This document shows, piece by piece, positions 36,432-45,346 of a stretch of DNA of 64,000 bases (positions within the stretch are counted from its first letter, which is position 1; each line of letters opens with the position of its first letter). The stretch is from Viridibacillus arenosi (GTDB lineage: Bacteria > Bacillota > Bacilli > Bacillales_A > Planococcaceae), in assembly GCF_001955655.1 (NCBI RefSeq), contig NZ_MSPW01000001.1, positions 620,001 to 684,000 on the forward strand, written 5' to 3'. The notes under the pieces are model-generated. The model worked only from the letters and a program-made list of their open reading frames with translations. It was not told where the DNA came from and searched no databases. The translations under genes were made by a program, and so were the position numbers.

Positions 36432-37643
36432 TTGATAGCAACCGGTGTAATTGTAGAATACAATCCTTTTCATAACGGCCACCTCCATCATATCAGACAA
36501 TCACGTAAAGAGACAAATGCAGATATTGTCATTGCCGTGATGAGTGGTCATTTTTTACAAAGAGGTGAACCTTCTTTTGTCGATAAATGGACGAGAACTA
36601 AGATGGCTCTTGCTTCAGGTGCAGATCTTGTTGTCGAATTACCTTATGTGTACGCAACCGCTCAAGCATCCGATTTTGCTAAAGGTGGTATAAGCATATT
36701 AGACGCTATGTGCTGTGACTATTTTTCATTTGGTAGTGAAGAAGGTAATATAACACCGTTTTTAAACAGTTATAGCCTGTTACAAGAGCATAACGATACT
36801 TTACAACAAATGATAAGGGATTCTATTCAAACAGGTATAAGCTATCCTCAAGCATTAAATACGGCATATAAACAGCTTATCCCAACAAATGAACTGTCAT
36901 TCGTAGATTTATCAAAACCAAATAATATTTTAGGTTTTCATTATATTGAAGCAGCAATTAAAATTCAGTCAAATATAAAAGCTGTAACAATCCAACGTAT
37001 TAAAGCTGGTTATCATGATGAGATTGAAGTAGATTCAACGATTGCTAGTGCTACCGGAATTAGAAAATCTGTTTTCGAAAAAGATTCGATAGATGGAATC
37101 GCCACCTACATGCCTCTGGCTTCTTTTAAAGGATTAGAAGCATGGCAGCATTCAAATATCACTTTCGGAAGTTGGGAGGCTTTCTGGCCACTCTTACGCT
37201 TTACAATCATTCGTCATACACCACAAGAATTAGCAAGTTTTGCAGAAGTGACGGAAGGTATTGAATATTTGCTACTACGTGCTGCAAAAGAAAGTGAATC
37301 TTTCGTGTCGTTTATGCAAAAGGTTAAATCAAAACGCTACACATGGACACGTATACAACGTATGTTAACACATATTTTTACCGGCTTTACGTGGGACCGT
37401 TTAAAATCCTTTAAGCAGCCCTCATATATTCGCTTGTTAGGGATGACTGCAAATGGTCAAAGATATTTGTCCTCAAAGAAAAAGGATTTTACATTACCTA
37501 TTATTAGCCGTGCAGCGAGCTCTGACGACGCAATGTTAATGCAAGATATTCATGCTACCGATTTGTACATGCTTGCGCTTAGCAGACCTGCAAATACAAA
37601 AAGAATGGGCTTGGATTATAAAACCCCGCCCATTCGTGTATAA
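36432..37643 (+). CDS. tmcAL: tRNA(Met) cytidine acetate ligase TmcAL (YlbM)
   Basis: Makes N4-acetylcytidine at the wobble position of elongator tRNA-Met from acetate and ATP. GVIVEYNPFHNGHLHHIRQS is the nucleotidyltransferase HxGH motif, with ADIVIAVMSGHFLQRGEP the family signature. The frame opens at 36342, but the promoter at 36372-36400 and GGGGTGA at 36421 point to TTG 36432 (MIATGVIVEYN...), giving 403 aa. First plus-strand gene of the window. Confidence 0.93.
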   Translation: MIATGVIVEYNPFHNGHLHHIRQSRKETNADIVIAVMSGHFLQRGEPSFVDKWTRTKMALASGADLVVELPYVYATAQASDFAKGGISILDAMCCDYFSFGSEEGNITPFLNSYSLLQEHNDTLQQMIRDSIQTGISYPQALNTAYKQLIPTNELSFVDLSKPNNILGFHYIEAAIKIQSNIKAVTIQRIKAGYHDEIEVDSTIASATGIRKSVFEKDSIDGIATYMPLASFKGLEAWQHSNITFGSWEAFWPLLRFTIIRHTPQELASFAEVTEGIEYLLLRAAKESESFVSFMQKVKSKRYTWTRIQRMLTHIFTGFTWDRLKSFKQPSYIRLLGMTANGQRYLSSKKKDFTLPIISRAASSDDAMLMQDIHATDLYMLALSRPANTKRMGLDYKTPPIRV

Positions 37644-37646
37644 AAA

Positions 37647-38693
37647 TTATTTTTGTTTTAAGTCTTTTAAATAATTTAATGCATCATCTACTGTTTTAAC
37701 AGGCACGATTTTCATTTTCGTGTCTATTTTTTTTGCGGTTTCAACAGCTACTTCATAATTTGTTTTGATTCCTGGATTTAATTTTTTCACTTCATCCGTT
37801 ATTGTATCGTCTGGCGCAAAGAAAATTTCGATACCGCCGTCATCAGCAGCAATTATTTTTTTATCAATACCACCAATTCGGCCAACTTCTCCTGATTCTA
37901 ACATTTCACCTGTACCTGCAACGTTATAACCTTTTGTTAGATCTCCTTCTGTTAATTGATCAATGATTTCTAATGTAAACATTAACCCTGCAGAAGGACC
38001 ACCAATTTCATCCGCTTCGATTTTTACATTTGGATTAGTTGTAATTGATTTATTTTCTGTGAAAGTAATACCAATACCAACTTTCCCTTTTGTCCCAGGT
38101 ATTTCTTTTAAAGTAACGGATTTTGTTTGCTCTTTTTCATCTCGAATGATAGTAAGTTTTACTTTTTCACCGGATTTTTTTCCAGCTAAGTAATCGATTA
38201 ATTCTGTTTGACGAATAATTTTTTTTCCATCTATTCCAATCACTTCGTCACCAGGTTTTAAAATACCGTCACTAGCACCGTCTTCTAAAACATACACAAC
38301 ATAGACGCCGTTGTACTGTATCTCGTATTCTTTATTTGCCTTTTTGAAACCAACGTATTTGGCGTTAAATTGTGAATCCGTCATAAGTTTTAATTGACGT
38401 AAATTATATTCGTCCTCACTCTCATGTGGACTTCTTACTTGCGTTTCTGGAAGCAATTCTTTTCGACTACTTAACTTAGCACCAGCATAAGTAAAAGGCG
38501 TTGCTTTAGACATCGATACAGTCATAAGACTCATTGTTCCTTCGCTGTCTAATTTTGCATTTTCTACCTCTACAAATTGTGAAAGCTCATAAGCTCCACC
38601 TGGTTGCATAATATAATAAGGTAATGGATAGACAAAACCTAATACCGCAATTGCTGCAATGACTATAAAACCTATAAATTTCTTGATATTCAA
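37647..38693 (-). CDS. ylbL: YlbL-type membrane-anchored PDZ-Lon (S16) protease
   Basis: Secreted-side serine protease; the B. subtilis homologue can degrade the checkpoint division inhibitor YneA. Membrane anchor at ~residues 5-22, PDZ domain ~115-200 (GVYVVYVLEDGASDGILKPGDEVIGIDG), and a Lon protease domain with catalytic Ser in IGGPSAGLMFTLEI and Lys in GIDKKIIAAD. Start TTG 38693, 8 nt after GGAGG, gives 348 aa; the frame opens 5 codons earlier at a TTG inside the ribosome-binding site. Converges with tmcAL with only 3 bp between stops. Confidence 0.9.
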   Translation of the reverse strand: MNIKKFIGFIVIAAIAVLGFVYPLPYYIMQPGGAYELSQFVEVENAKLDSEGTMSLMTVSMSKATPFTYAGAKLSSRKELLPETQVRSPHESEDEYNLRQLKLMTDSQFNAKYVGFKKANKEYEIQYNGVYVVYVLEDGASDGILKPGDEVIGIDGKKIIRQTELIDYLAGKKSGEKVKLTIIRDEKEQTKSVTLKEIPGTKGKVGIGITFTENKSITTNPNVKIEADEIGGPSAGLMFTLEIIDQLTEGDLTKGYNVAGTGEMLESGEVGRIGGIDKKIIAADDGGIEIFFAPDDTITDEVKKLNPGIKTNYEVAVETAKKIDTKMKIVPVKTVDDALNYLKDLKQK

Positions 38694-38817
38694 GACATGC
38701 ACCTCCAATTAACAAACTCTTAAGCTATGTATATGACGAAACATTAGAAGGTTTGTTCGATTTTTTCAAAAATAATTTTAGCATTTGTGAATTCGATTTA
38801 CAAAAAGATAAGAATGG

Positions 38818-39726
38818 GTGGAGCTAATTCTCGTTTCTCGTATGAACATCATTATTTGTTGGGTACTTATTGCTTTATTACTCTTGCAACCAGGTATTGC
38901 TCATGAGGGGGCAGATGTGGGCATCAAATTATTTATGAACGCACTCTTCCCCTATTTATTGCCTTATTTAATACTGACTCAATGGTTACTACGCCTGACA
39001 AATCAAGGCAGTAGTAATCCTTCTAAGACAGCTCTTTACTTAAAAGCATATGGTATAAGTGCGTTAGGAGGATTTCCAACTGGTTCTGCTACAATTGCCT
39101 TTATGACAAAAGAACAGCAATTAACACTGCGAGAAAGTAAGTTTCTACTTGCTATTTGTCATGCCCCAAGTCCACTTTTTATGATTGGCTTTGTTGGTTA
39201 TGAATTACTTGAAAATGCCTCAATTGGTTGGCGAATGTTACTGCTAATACATAGTGTAAATTTAGTGACACTTGGTATTTTCATATTATTTTCTAAACGC
39301 CCTTCTGAAACAACATCCGTGAAAAAGGAAATAAAACGCGCTTCATTTCCTTTAATCGAAAGTATGAAAGGTAGTATTCCGACTGTGCTTTTGGTTGGTA
39401 CAACTGTCATATTTTTCACTACAATTAGCCATGTGATTGCAAAGACATTACTTCATTTCTTTCACGATTTACCTACAGTTTTGGCCGTTTCTTTATATGC
39501 AGTATTAGAAATGACTTCTAGCTTACATATTGCAACACAATCATTTGCAAGTTCGGCTTACTTGCCTTTATGGCTCATGACTATTTTAGCAATCCAAGGC
39601 TTGAGTATTCATTTGCAAGTTGCAGTTTTAGCAAAAGATGCTGATATCCCTCTTGTTCCATACTTTTTATTACGCTTGATTATGATACCTGTACTCCCTC
39701 TACTGTACTGGGTGATTTTCTTATGA
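38818..39726 (+). CDS. ylbJ: sporulation integral membrane protein YlbJ-like
   Basis: Polytopic membrane protein with nucleoside-recognition-type (Gate) segments, about eight membrane helices. In B. subtilis YlbJ is a sigma-E-controlled protein for spore cortex formation. GISALGGFPTGSATIAFMT and LAICHAPSPLFMIGFVG are YlbJ/SpoIIIAx-like motifs. 302 aa, clearly shorter than B. subtilis YlbJ (~400). Start is doubtful: GTG 38818 lacks a ribosome-binding site, ATG 38842 is 19 nt after GGTGGAG. Divergent from ylbL. Confidence 0.78.
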   Translation: MELILVSRMNIIICWVLIALLLLQPGIAHEGADVGIKLFMNALFPYLLPYLILTQWLLRLTNQGSSNPSKTALYLKAYGISALGGFPTGSATIAFMTKEQQLTLRESKFLLAICHAPSPLFMIGFVGYELLENASIGWRMLLLIHSVNLVTLGIFILFSKRPSETTSVKKEIKRASFPLIESMKGSIPTVLLVGTTVIFFTTISHVIAKTLLHFFHDLPTVLAVSLYAVLEMTSSLHIATQSFASSAYLPLWLMTILAIQGLSIHLQVAVLAKDADIPLVPYFLLRLIMIPVLPLLYWVIFL

Positions 39727-39740
39727 AAATCACCGCAAAA

Positions 39741-39776
39741 AAGGCTGTTTTATGATGTACATCATAGAACAGCCTT
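39741..39776. terminator. bidirectional terminator ylbJ / coaD
   Basis: AAGGCTGTT...AACAGCCTT with an inner TATGATG / CATCATA extension, flanked by A- and T-runs. It lies between convergent ylbJ and coaD. Confidence 0.8.
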
Positions 39777-39780
39777 ACTT

Positions 39781-40834
<1,054 letters not shown>

Positions 40835-40875
40835 TGTTTCACCAAACCTTCTCTTACTTACATTTTTAATCGATT

Positions 40876-42297
40876 TTAATTCAAAATAGCAGATGGCGCA
40901 ATATTAATTTTGTCATCCGACTTTTCTACATCGACTAAGAATAACCTAACAAGCCATGCTTCTTCCACATAATAATCGTCACCAAATTTTTCGAAAGGTT
41001 GCGAAATGATATTATAGCGCTTTTGATTATACACATAGAATGACTCAGTCATTGGGAATCTGAAATTTCGATTATCACTTTCTATATACAATCCATTTTT
41101 CCCCTTGTTTACTTCATAGCCAAGACCATTTAATACCGGAACCGCTTTATAAAAAATACGACCATCTTTGAAAATAACTTGCGCATCATCATCCTCATTA
41201 TCTTTCAAATACACATGTCTCGAATCTTCAAATAACAACGGAGCAATCTCAGTGCGATCATTGTCATTCATTTCAAAAAATGACGTTTGTAAATCAAGTG
41301 TTTTTGACAACAATTTATCGAGCACTTTTGGTGAGATTACTTCACCTTTTTGAGCGATCAAACTATTTTTCCATGCTATTGATTGTTCGTTTGTCATGTA
41401 CTTATTTACAATCTGAGTGATTTCATGCGCCTTATCAGAGCCAATTTCTTTCCCAGATATAAAGGACGCAACTGCGATTGGTAACCAATTGTTATTACTT
41501 ACAAAGTCATATTGTTGTCCAATCTGAGACATGACGATTTTCTTTTCAATAGACCCAACATTAAATACGGGTGTAAATAAAATTCGTGTTGATGAGTTTT
41601 TCTTTGAACTTTGCATAATCGCTACATGATTAAAGCCTTCCAAAGAAAAGTCTTTTAAATCTGTTTTTAAATCCTTCGATATCGCCTTGTCACTATACAA
41701 AGTGACTTGCTCATTTTCAAAGACAGTTTTCAACTTTTGTTTTTGCCAATATAAATCAGTCACTGCTCCGTAACCGCTATACATTGAATAATCTACTAGA
41801 TCAAGTGTTTTTTGACCTACTAATTGTAGACCGGTAAACCATTGGCCACCCGATTTTGTCTCATCAGAAATGTGAACCTGTGTATGTACTGGATTCCCAT
41901 TTTGAAGAGTTAAAAAAATATTACGTAAAATTTCACCTGAAGTAAGCCCTTTTTTAGATATTGGAATTTCATAAGAGATGGATTGTTTCTCTTCATCTCC
42001 TACTTTTAGCTGAGTAAGTTGCTCATTTAAACGTTCGCAACTTTTTACATCGTCTAAAAGACATGCCTTTTTCTTACTCTTAGTTGGCCAAATAAGCTTC
42101 ACATTATCTTGAGGAAGGTCGGTAAAGTGATGATTCACTAGCAACTTTCCTTTACGATAAATCACTTCTATTTCTTGGTCATAGTTAAATACCCTATCCT
42201 CCTCAGACAATTGATCTGAAAAGACATGGTACTGAAAAGTTAACATTATGCCGTTTAAAAATAATAAAATTGAAAATAAGCTGGCAGCAAATTTCAT
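40876..42297 (-). CDS. uncharacterised membrane-anchored extracytoplasmic protein
   Basis: 473 aa. I do not recognise the family with confidence. Residues 4-24 form a single hydrophobic anchor or uncleaved signal (SLFSILLFLNGIMLTFQY), so the rest is probably outside the membrane. Two Cys (KKACLLDDVKSCERL) lie near residue 80. The last ~90 residues (VIFKDGRIFYKAVPVLNGLG...) look like a copper-amine-oxidase-N 'stalk' beta domain, a weak inference. Charged and Asn/Asp-rich loops suggest a soluble beta-rich ectodomain. It sits 41 nt upstream of rsmD on the same strand, and divergent from the next gene. Confidence 0.7.
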   Translation of the reverse strand: MKFAASLFSILLFLNGIMLTFQYHVFSDQLSEEDRVFNYDQEIEVIYRKGKLLVNHHFTDLPQDNVKLIWPTKSKKKACLLDDVKSCERLNEQLTQLKVGDEEKQSISYEIPISKKGLTSGEILRNIFLTLQNGNPVHTQVHISDETKSGGQWFTGLQLVGQKTLDLVDYSMYSGYGAVTDLYWQKQKLKTVFENEQVTLYSDKAISKDLKTDLKDFSLEGFNHVAIMQSSKKNSSTRILFTPVFNVGSIEKKIVMSQIGQQYDFVSNNNWLPIAVASFISGKEIGSDKAHEITQIVNKYMTNEQSIAWKNSLIAQKGEVISPKVLDKLLSKTLDLQTSFFEMNDNDRTEIAPLLFEDSRHVYLKDNEDDDAQVIFKDGRIFYKAVPVLNGLGYEVNKGKNGLYIESDNRNFRFPMTESFYVYNQKRYNIISQPFEKFGDDYYVEEAWLVRLFLVDVEKSDDKINIAPSAILN

Positions 42298-42352
42298 GTG
42301 CTAATCCTCCTGCATCATGATACTATGTGTTAGGAAAGGATGTGTACGAACA

Positions 42353-42742
42353 ATGATTCAACAATTTATTGAACTCGGCAAAGGTTTTGGTGACGTTTTT
42401 GAACTATGCGAACTTGCAGAAACAAATCAGCATCGCTATCGTAATGCCTTCATACTTGTATCTGAACATAACGGCAAAAGTGTAGCTTCTCTTGCAGTAG
42501 CTTTTAATCCAGTTGGTGAAAGTAAATTTACACCACTTTATATTTGTAGAGAAGGTATTTCGCATTCACAAACAAAGCCTTCTAAACGAGTTCAACTATT
42601 CGAAAATAAAATAACTGAAATCGGCAGACAAGCAATTACGTTAAACGTAAAACACTCATCTGAATTTGCAGAAAGTACTCTCTATTACCAATATCTTATT
42701 GGTATTATGCGTCTCAATCATTATATCCCATCCATGTACTAA
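42353..42742 (+). CDS. conserved protein of unknown function
   Basis: 129 aa, soluble. MIQQFIELGKGFGDVFELCE begins the likely protein; KSVASLAVAFNPVGESKFTPLYICREGI is a compact conserved-looking centre. I recall similar short Bacillaceae proteins of unknown function (sometimes mislabelled methylthioribose kinase) but cannot give a role. The frame opens at 42317; ATG 42353 fits the similar N-termini and follows AGGAAAGG at long (13 nt) spacing, so the start is moderately certain. Confidence 0.65.
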   Translation: MIQQFIELGKGFGDVFELCELAETNQHRYRNAFILVSEHNGKSVASLAVAFNPVGESKFTPLYICREGISHSQTKPSKRVQLFENKITEIGRQAITLNVKHSSEFAESTLYYQYLIGIMRLNHYIPSMY

Positions 42743-42822
42743 CTGATACGTTTCATCAATTTCCATTCAGTTTGACAACAATATACTGGATGCTCTTTTT
42801 ATCGACAAATATAACCAAAGTT

Positions 42823-43095
42823 TTATAAATCAGTTTTATAATCGTATTCTTTTGCCTTATCAGGTTTGGCATTTTCAAACTCAGTTGATACAAAAGGACG
42901 ATATGAGGGCACTACATTTTTAACATACGGAAGTCGTATCATTTTGGCCATCGTCGCTTCAATTTCATCTTGATCACAATAAAGTACAACATATTTTAAT
43001 TTTCTTGAAATATAATGTACATGTCCATATCTTCGCAAAGATTTTGCTTGTTTTAAATGATGGACATACACAATCAGGCCTTGTCGGTCTTTCAT
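42823..43095 (-). CDS. ylbG: DUF2129 protein YlbG
   Basis: 90-aa cytosolic protein of the YlbG family with no known function. [30 protein letters not shown] and LKYVVLYCD match B. subtilis YlbG closely by memory, ending KAKEYDYK. The frame extends to 43209; ATG 43095 behind GAGGGAATCC gives the family length. Divergent from the phosphodiesterase gene. Confidence 0.9.
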   Translation of the reverse strand: MKDRQGLIVYVHHLKQAKSLRRYGHVHYISRKLKYVVLYCDQDEIEATMAKMIRLPYVKNVVPSYRPFVSTEFENAKPDKAKEYDYKTDL

Positions 43096-43161
43096 ATGGA
43101 TTCCCTCTTTTCTTACAAACAAGAATACCATAGCTTGGAATTCAACCGCAACCAAGTTTAG

Positions 43162-43191
43162 CTGACAGCGATATGGTTTATCCGTTATAAT
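43162..43191 (+). promoter_or_regulatory. sigma-A promoter of the glycerophosphodiester phosphodiesterase gene
   Basis: CTGACA (43162-43167) and TATAAT (43186-43191), 18-bp spacing, 34 nt before the ATG. Confidence 0.75.
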
Positions 43192-43225
43192 AAAATTAGA
43201 AGTCTGCATTTAGAGGAGGACTATA

Positions 43226-44125
43226 ATGGGAAAGAAAACGAAAGTTGCAATCGCAATTGCAGCGGCAAGCGCAGCAGCATGGGCAGGTTCAAAAGCTCTT
43301 TCAAAACCTCAAAAACGAAGCGATAAAGATGCATTACAGTATGACCAACCTATTGTACTTGCACATCGTGGCGGCTCACATTTAGCACCAGAACATACAA
43401 TGTCGGCATTCCACAAAGCAGCAGATCTCGGCGTTCACGGCTTCGAAATCGATATTCGTTTAACAAAAGATGAAGAAATCGTTGTTTTCCATGATGAGTA
43501 TGTAGATCGTACTTGTGACGGAACAGGTCGCGTAGCAGATTTAACTTTAGAAGAATTACAGTTATTAAACTTTGGCTATAATTTTGTTGATTTGGATGGT
43601 TACTTACCGTATCGCGAGGATAAACAATCAATCGTTACATTACGTTCATTGTTAGAAGAATTCCCTCAAATGCTCGTAAATATTGATATGAAAGATGCGC
43701 CAGATACATATGAGGGAGGACTAATGCCTTCAAAACTTTGGCGTTTAATCGAGGAGTTAGGTGTCGAAAACCGTGTTGTTGTAACAAGCTTCTTCGACGA
43801 ACAAATAGACCGATTCAATCTTTATGCTCAAAATAAGGTTGCTTTAGGTGCTGGTCAAGGAGAAGTGAAAAAGGCTTATACTTCCTTTACTAGTCAATTC
43901 GGTCATCTATACCATCCAAAAGTCGATGTATTCCAAATCCCATCGAAATTTGGTGTTTTTGCTTTAGATAATGCTAGCTTTATACGTTTCTTAGAGAACT
44001 TGAATATTCCTGTACATTATTGGACTATCAATGACGTATCAACAATGGAACAGCTACTCTCAGTCGGTGCAAAAGGTATTGTCACTGATCGCCCTGATTT
44101 AGCAATTGAACTATTAAATGAATAA
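43226..44125 (+). CDS. glycerophosphodiester phosphodiesterase family protein
   Basis: TIM-barrel GDPD enzyme hydrolysing glycerophosphodiesters to glycerol-3-phosphate and an alcohol. LAHRGGSHLAPEHTMSAF has the catalytic HRG, and FEIDIRLTKDEEIVVFHDEYVDRTCDGTG the EID metal site and second His. Residues 5-22 form an Ala-rich hydrophobic segment, probably a membrane anchor or signal. 299 aa. ATG 43226 behind AGAGGAGG. It is inserted between ylbG and ricF, which are neighbours in B. subtilis. Confidence 0.9.
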   Translation: MGKKTKVAIAIAAASAAAWAGSKALSKPQKRSDKDALQYDQPIVLAHRGGSHLAPEHTMSAFHKAADLGVHGFEIDIRLTKDEEIVVFHDEYVDRTCDGTGRVADLTLEELQLLNFGYNFVDLDGYLPYREDKQSIVTLRSLLEEFPQMLVNIDMKDAPDTYEGGLMPSKLWRLIEELGVENRVVVTSFFDEQIDRFNLYAQNKVALGAGQGEVKKAYTSFTSQFGHLYHPKVDVFQIPSKFGVFALDNASFIRFLENLNIPVHYWTINDVSTMEQLLSVGAKGIVTDRPDLAIELLNE

Positions 44126-44141
44126 CAGAGTTATATATAAC

Positions 44142-44178
44142 AAAAGAGACTTATACGAAATTCGTATAAGTCTCTTTT
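44142..44178. terminator. bidirectional terminator between GDPD gene and ricF
   Basis: An 18-bp perfect inverted repeat (AAAAGAGACTTATACGAA and complement), U-tract in both directions, between convergent genes. The ricF stop codon abuts it. Confidence 0.88.
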
Positions 44179-44179
44179 C

Positions 44180-44626
44180 TTATGCTGAACAAGAACAACT
44201 ACCGCCAGTTCCACAACCCGAACCACATGAGGAGCCAGAGTTTAAAAATGGGTTACTAACAGGTACTTTGACTGCCTCTGATACCGTTTTGCCGATTAAC
44301 AAACTGATTTCATCTAGTAAATCTTGATAATCATTTTCTGCAACTTTCAGGGCTGCTATTTTATCGTTTAAATCGAGTTTACGTTTTTGCAAACGAATCG
44401 ATTTCATAATTGTTTGGTAATCTGGATGATACTTCCCAAAACGTTGAACATCCTCATATTGCTCTTTCATTCGTTGGAATGAAGCAATTTCTTTTACAAG
44501 TTCAACATCGGAATAAACACTGTTGTAGGCATGCTGCAACATTGCTTTTTCTTTGGAGGATCGTATCATTTTACTCAGAACATCTACTTCATCAAGGATT
44601 TGTGCCCACTCCGAAGTAATCATCAT
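44180..44626 (-). CDS. ricF: RicF (YlbF), Fe-S regulator of RNA processing and development
   Basis: Subunit of the RicA-RicF-RicT (YmcA-YlbF-YaaT) complex that works with RNase Y and promotes competence, biofilm and sporulation. The helical YlbF domain fills residues 1-115. The C-terminal tail SSCGSGCGTGGSCSCSA contains four Cys, in line with the [4Fe-4S] clusters known for the complex. 148 aa. ATG 44626 behind GGGGGAATG. Own promoter at 44651-44680. Confidence 0.92.
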   Translation of the reverse strand: MMITSEWAQILDEVDVLSKMIRSSKEKAMLQHAYNSVYSDVELVKEIASFQRMKEQYEDVQRFGKYHPDYQTIMKSIRLQKRKLDLNDKIAALKVAENDYQDLLDEISLLIGKTVSEAVKVPVSNPFLNSGSSCGSGCGTGGSCSCSA

Positions 44627-44650
44627 ATTTCATTCCCCCATTCCATTAAT

Positions 44651-44680
44651 ATCATAACAGATTTACTGTTTTATTGTTAA
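44651..44680 (-). promoter_or_regulatory. sigma-A promoter of ricF
   Basis: TTAACA (44675-44680) and TATGAT (44651-44656), 18-bp spacing, with TGT before the -10 (extended -10), minus strand. Confidence 0.7.
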
Positions 44681-44827
44681 GTAAGGGATTGAAAAAAGTT
44701 ATTCGCTTAAATCTCCTTATTCTTTTTCGTATTTTTCTTCTAACCAAATCTTAACTCTCCCATGTATAACTGCACTATAAAAGATATCCTAAACAACTTA
44801 TCCTCACTTATTAACTGTCGCAACTAT

Positions 44828-44855
44828 TTATCAATAAGTCATGACTTATTGATAA
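44828..44855. repeat. 28-bp perfect palindrome, operator-like
   Basis: Each 14-base arm is TTATCAATAAGTCA and its exact complement, with no loop and no U-tract, in the ricF-yqhV gap. It overlaps the -35 of the putative sigma-E promoter at 44850-44878. This looks like a protein-binding site rather than a terminator. Confidence 0.6.
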
Positions 44856-44878
44856 TAGTGGAAAAGCATACATACACT
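44850..44878 (+). promoter_or_regulatory. candidate sigma-E promoter of the yqhV-like gene
   Basis: TGATAAT (44850-44856; core ATA) and CATACACT (44871-44878), 14 bp apart, match the sigma-E pattern kmATATT-14-CATACAhT; the -10 fits in all eight positions. The 5' leader to the ATG is ~90 nt and shows no other feature. Confidence 0.55.
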
Positions 44879-44977
44879 ATAAAAAAGCAAAAATGATAGT
44901 TACCAATAAACTAAATTTACATATTTTTCTTAAACCAGTTTTCACTACTTCTTTACGAGCTAAGTTATCTACTTACG

Positions 44978-45271
44978 ATGAATATGAAAAATAAGGTGGT
45001 CATTTTTATCGAAAAAGCTCTTCTTTTAATTATTTTGTTAAGACTATGTTCAGGGAGTATTGAGGTAACAGCAGCACTTTTTATGATTAAGTACAATGAT
45101 TTAGAGAAAGCATTTTATATCAATACTCTGCTCGCATTAGTTGGTCCAACTGTTTTAATTGTTACTACTGGAATTGGTTTAGCAGGTTTAGCTGAAAAAG
45201 TGTCGATACTTAAAATGGTTTGTCTATTCTCAGGAATTTTCCTCATCCTTTTCAGTTTGAATTCCAAGTAA
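44978..45271 (+). CDS. YqhV-like (DUF2619) small membrane protein
   Basis: 97 aa with about three membrane segments. LRLCSGSIEVTAALFMIKYNDLEKAF and INTLLALVGPTVLIVTTGIGLAG strongly resemble B. subtilis YqhV, a DUF2619 protein near the spoIIIA locus with no assigned function. The ATG has no obvious ribosome-binding site; GTG in-frame six codons on is an alternative. A sigma-E-like promoter upstream supports a sporulation link. This gene begins a block not seen in the B. subtilis ylb region. Confidence 0.65.
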   Translation: MNMKNKVVIFIEKALLLIILLRLCSGSIEVTAALFMIKYNDLEKAFYINTLLALVGPTVLIVTTGIGLAGLAEKVSILKMVCLFSGIFLILFSLNSK

Positions 45272-45303
45272 GTAAAAAAATCATGCATTTTCATATCAAA
45301 AAT

Positions 45304-45345
45304 AAAAAGGAACGATTCAGTTAAGTTAGCTGATCGCTCCTTTTT
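45304..45345. terminator. bidirectional terminator between yqhV-like and MFS genes
   Basis: AAAAAGGAGCGATCAG pairs with CTGAATCGTTCCTTTTT (one bulge, one G-U) with T-runs on both ends, between convergent genes. Confidence 0.75.
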
Positions 45346-45346
45346 A

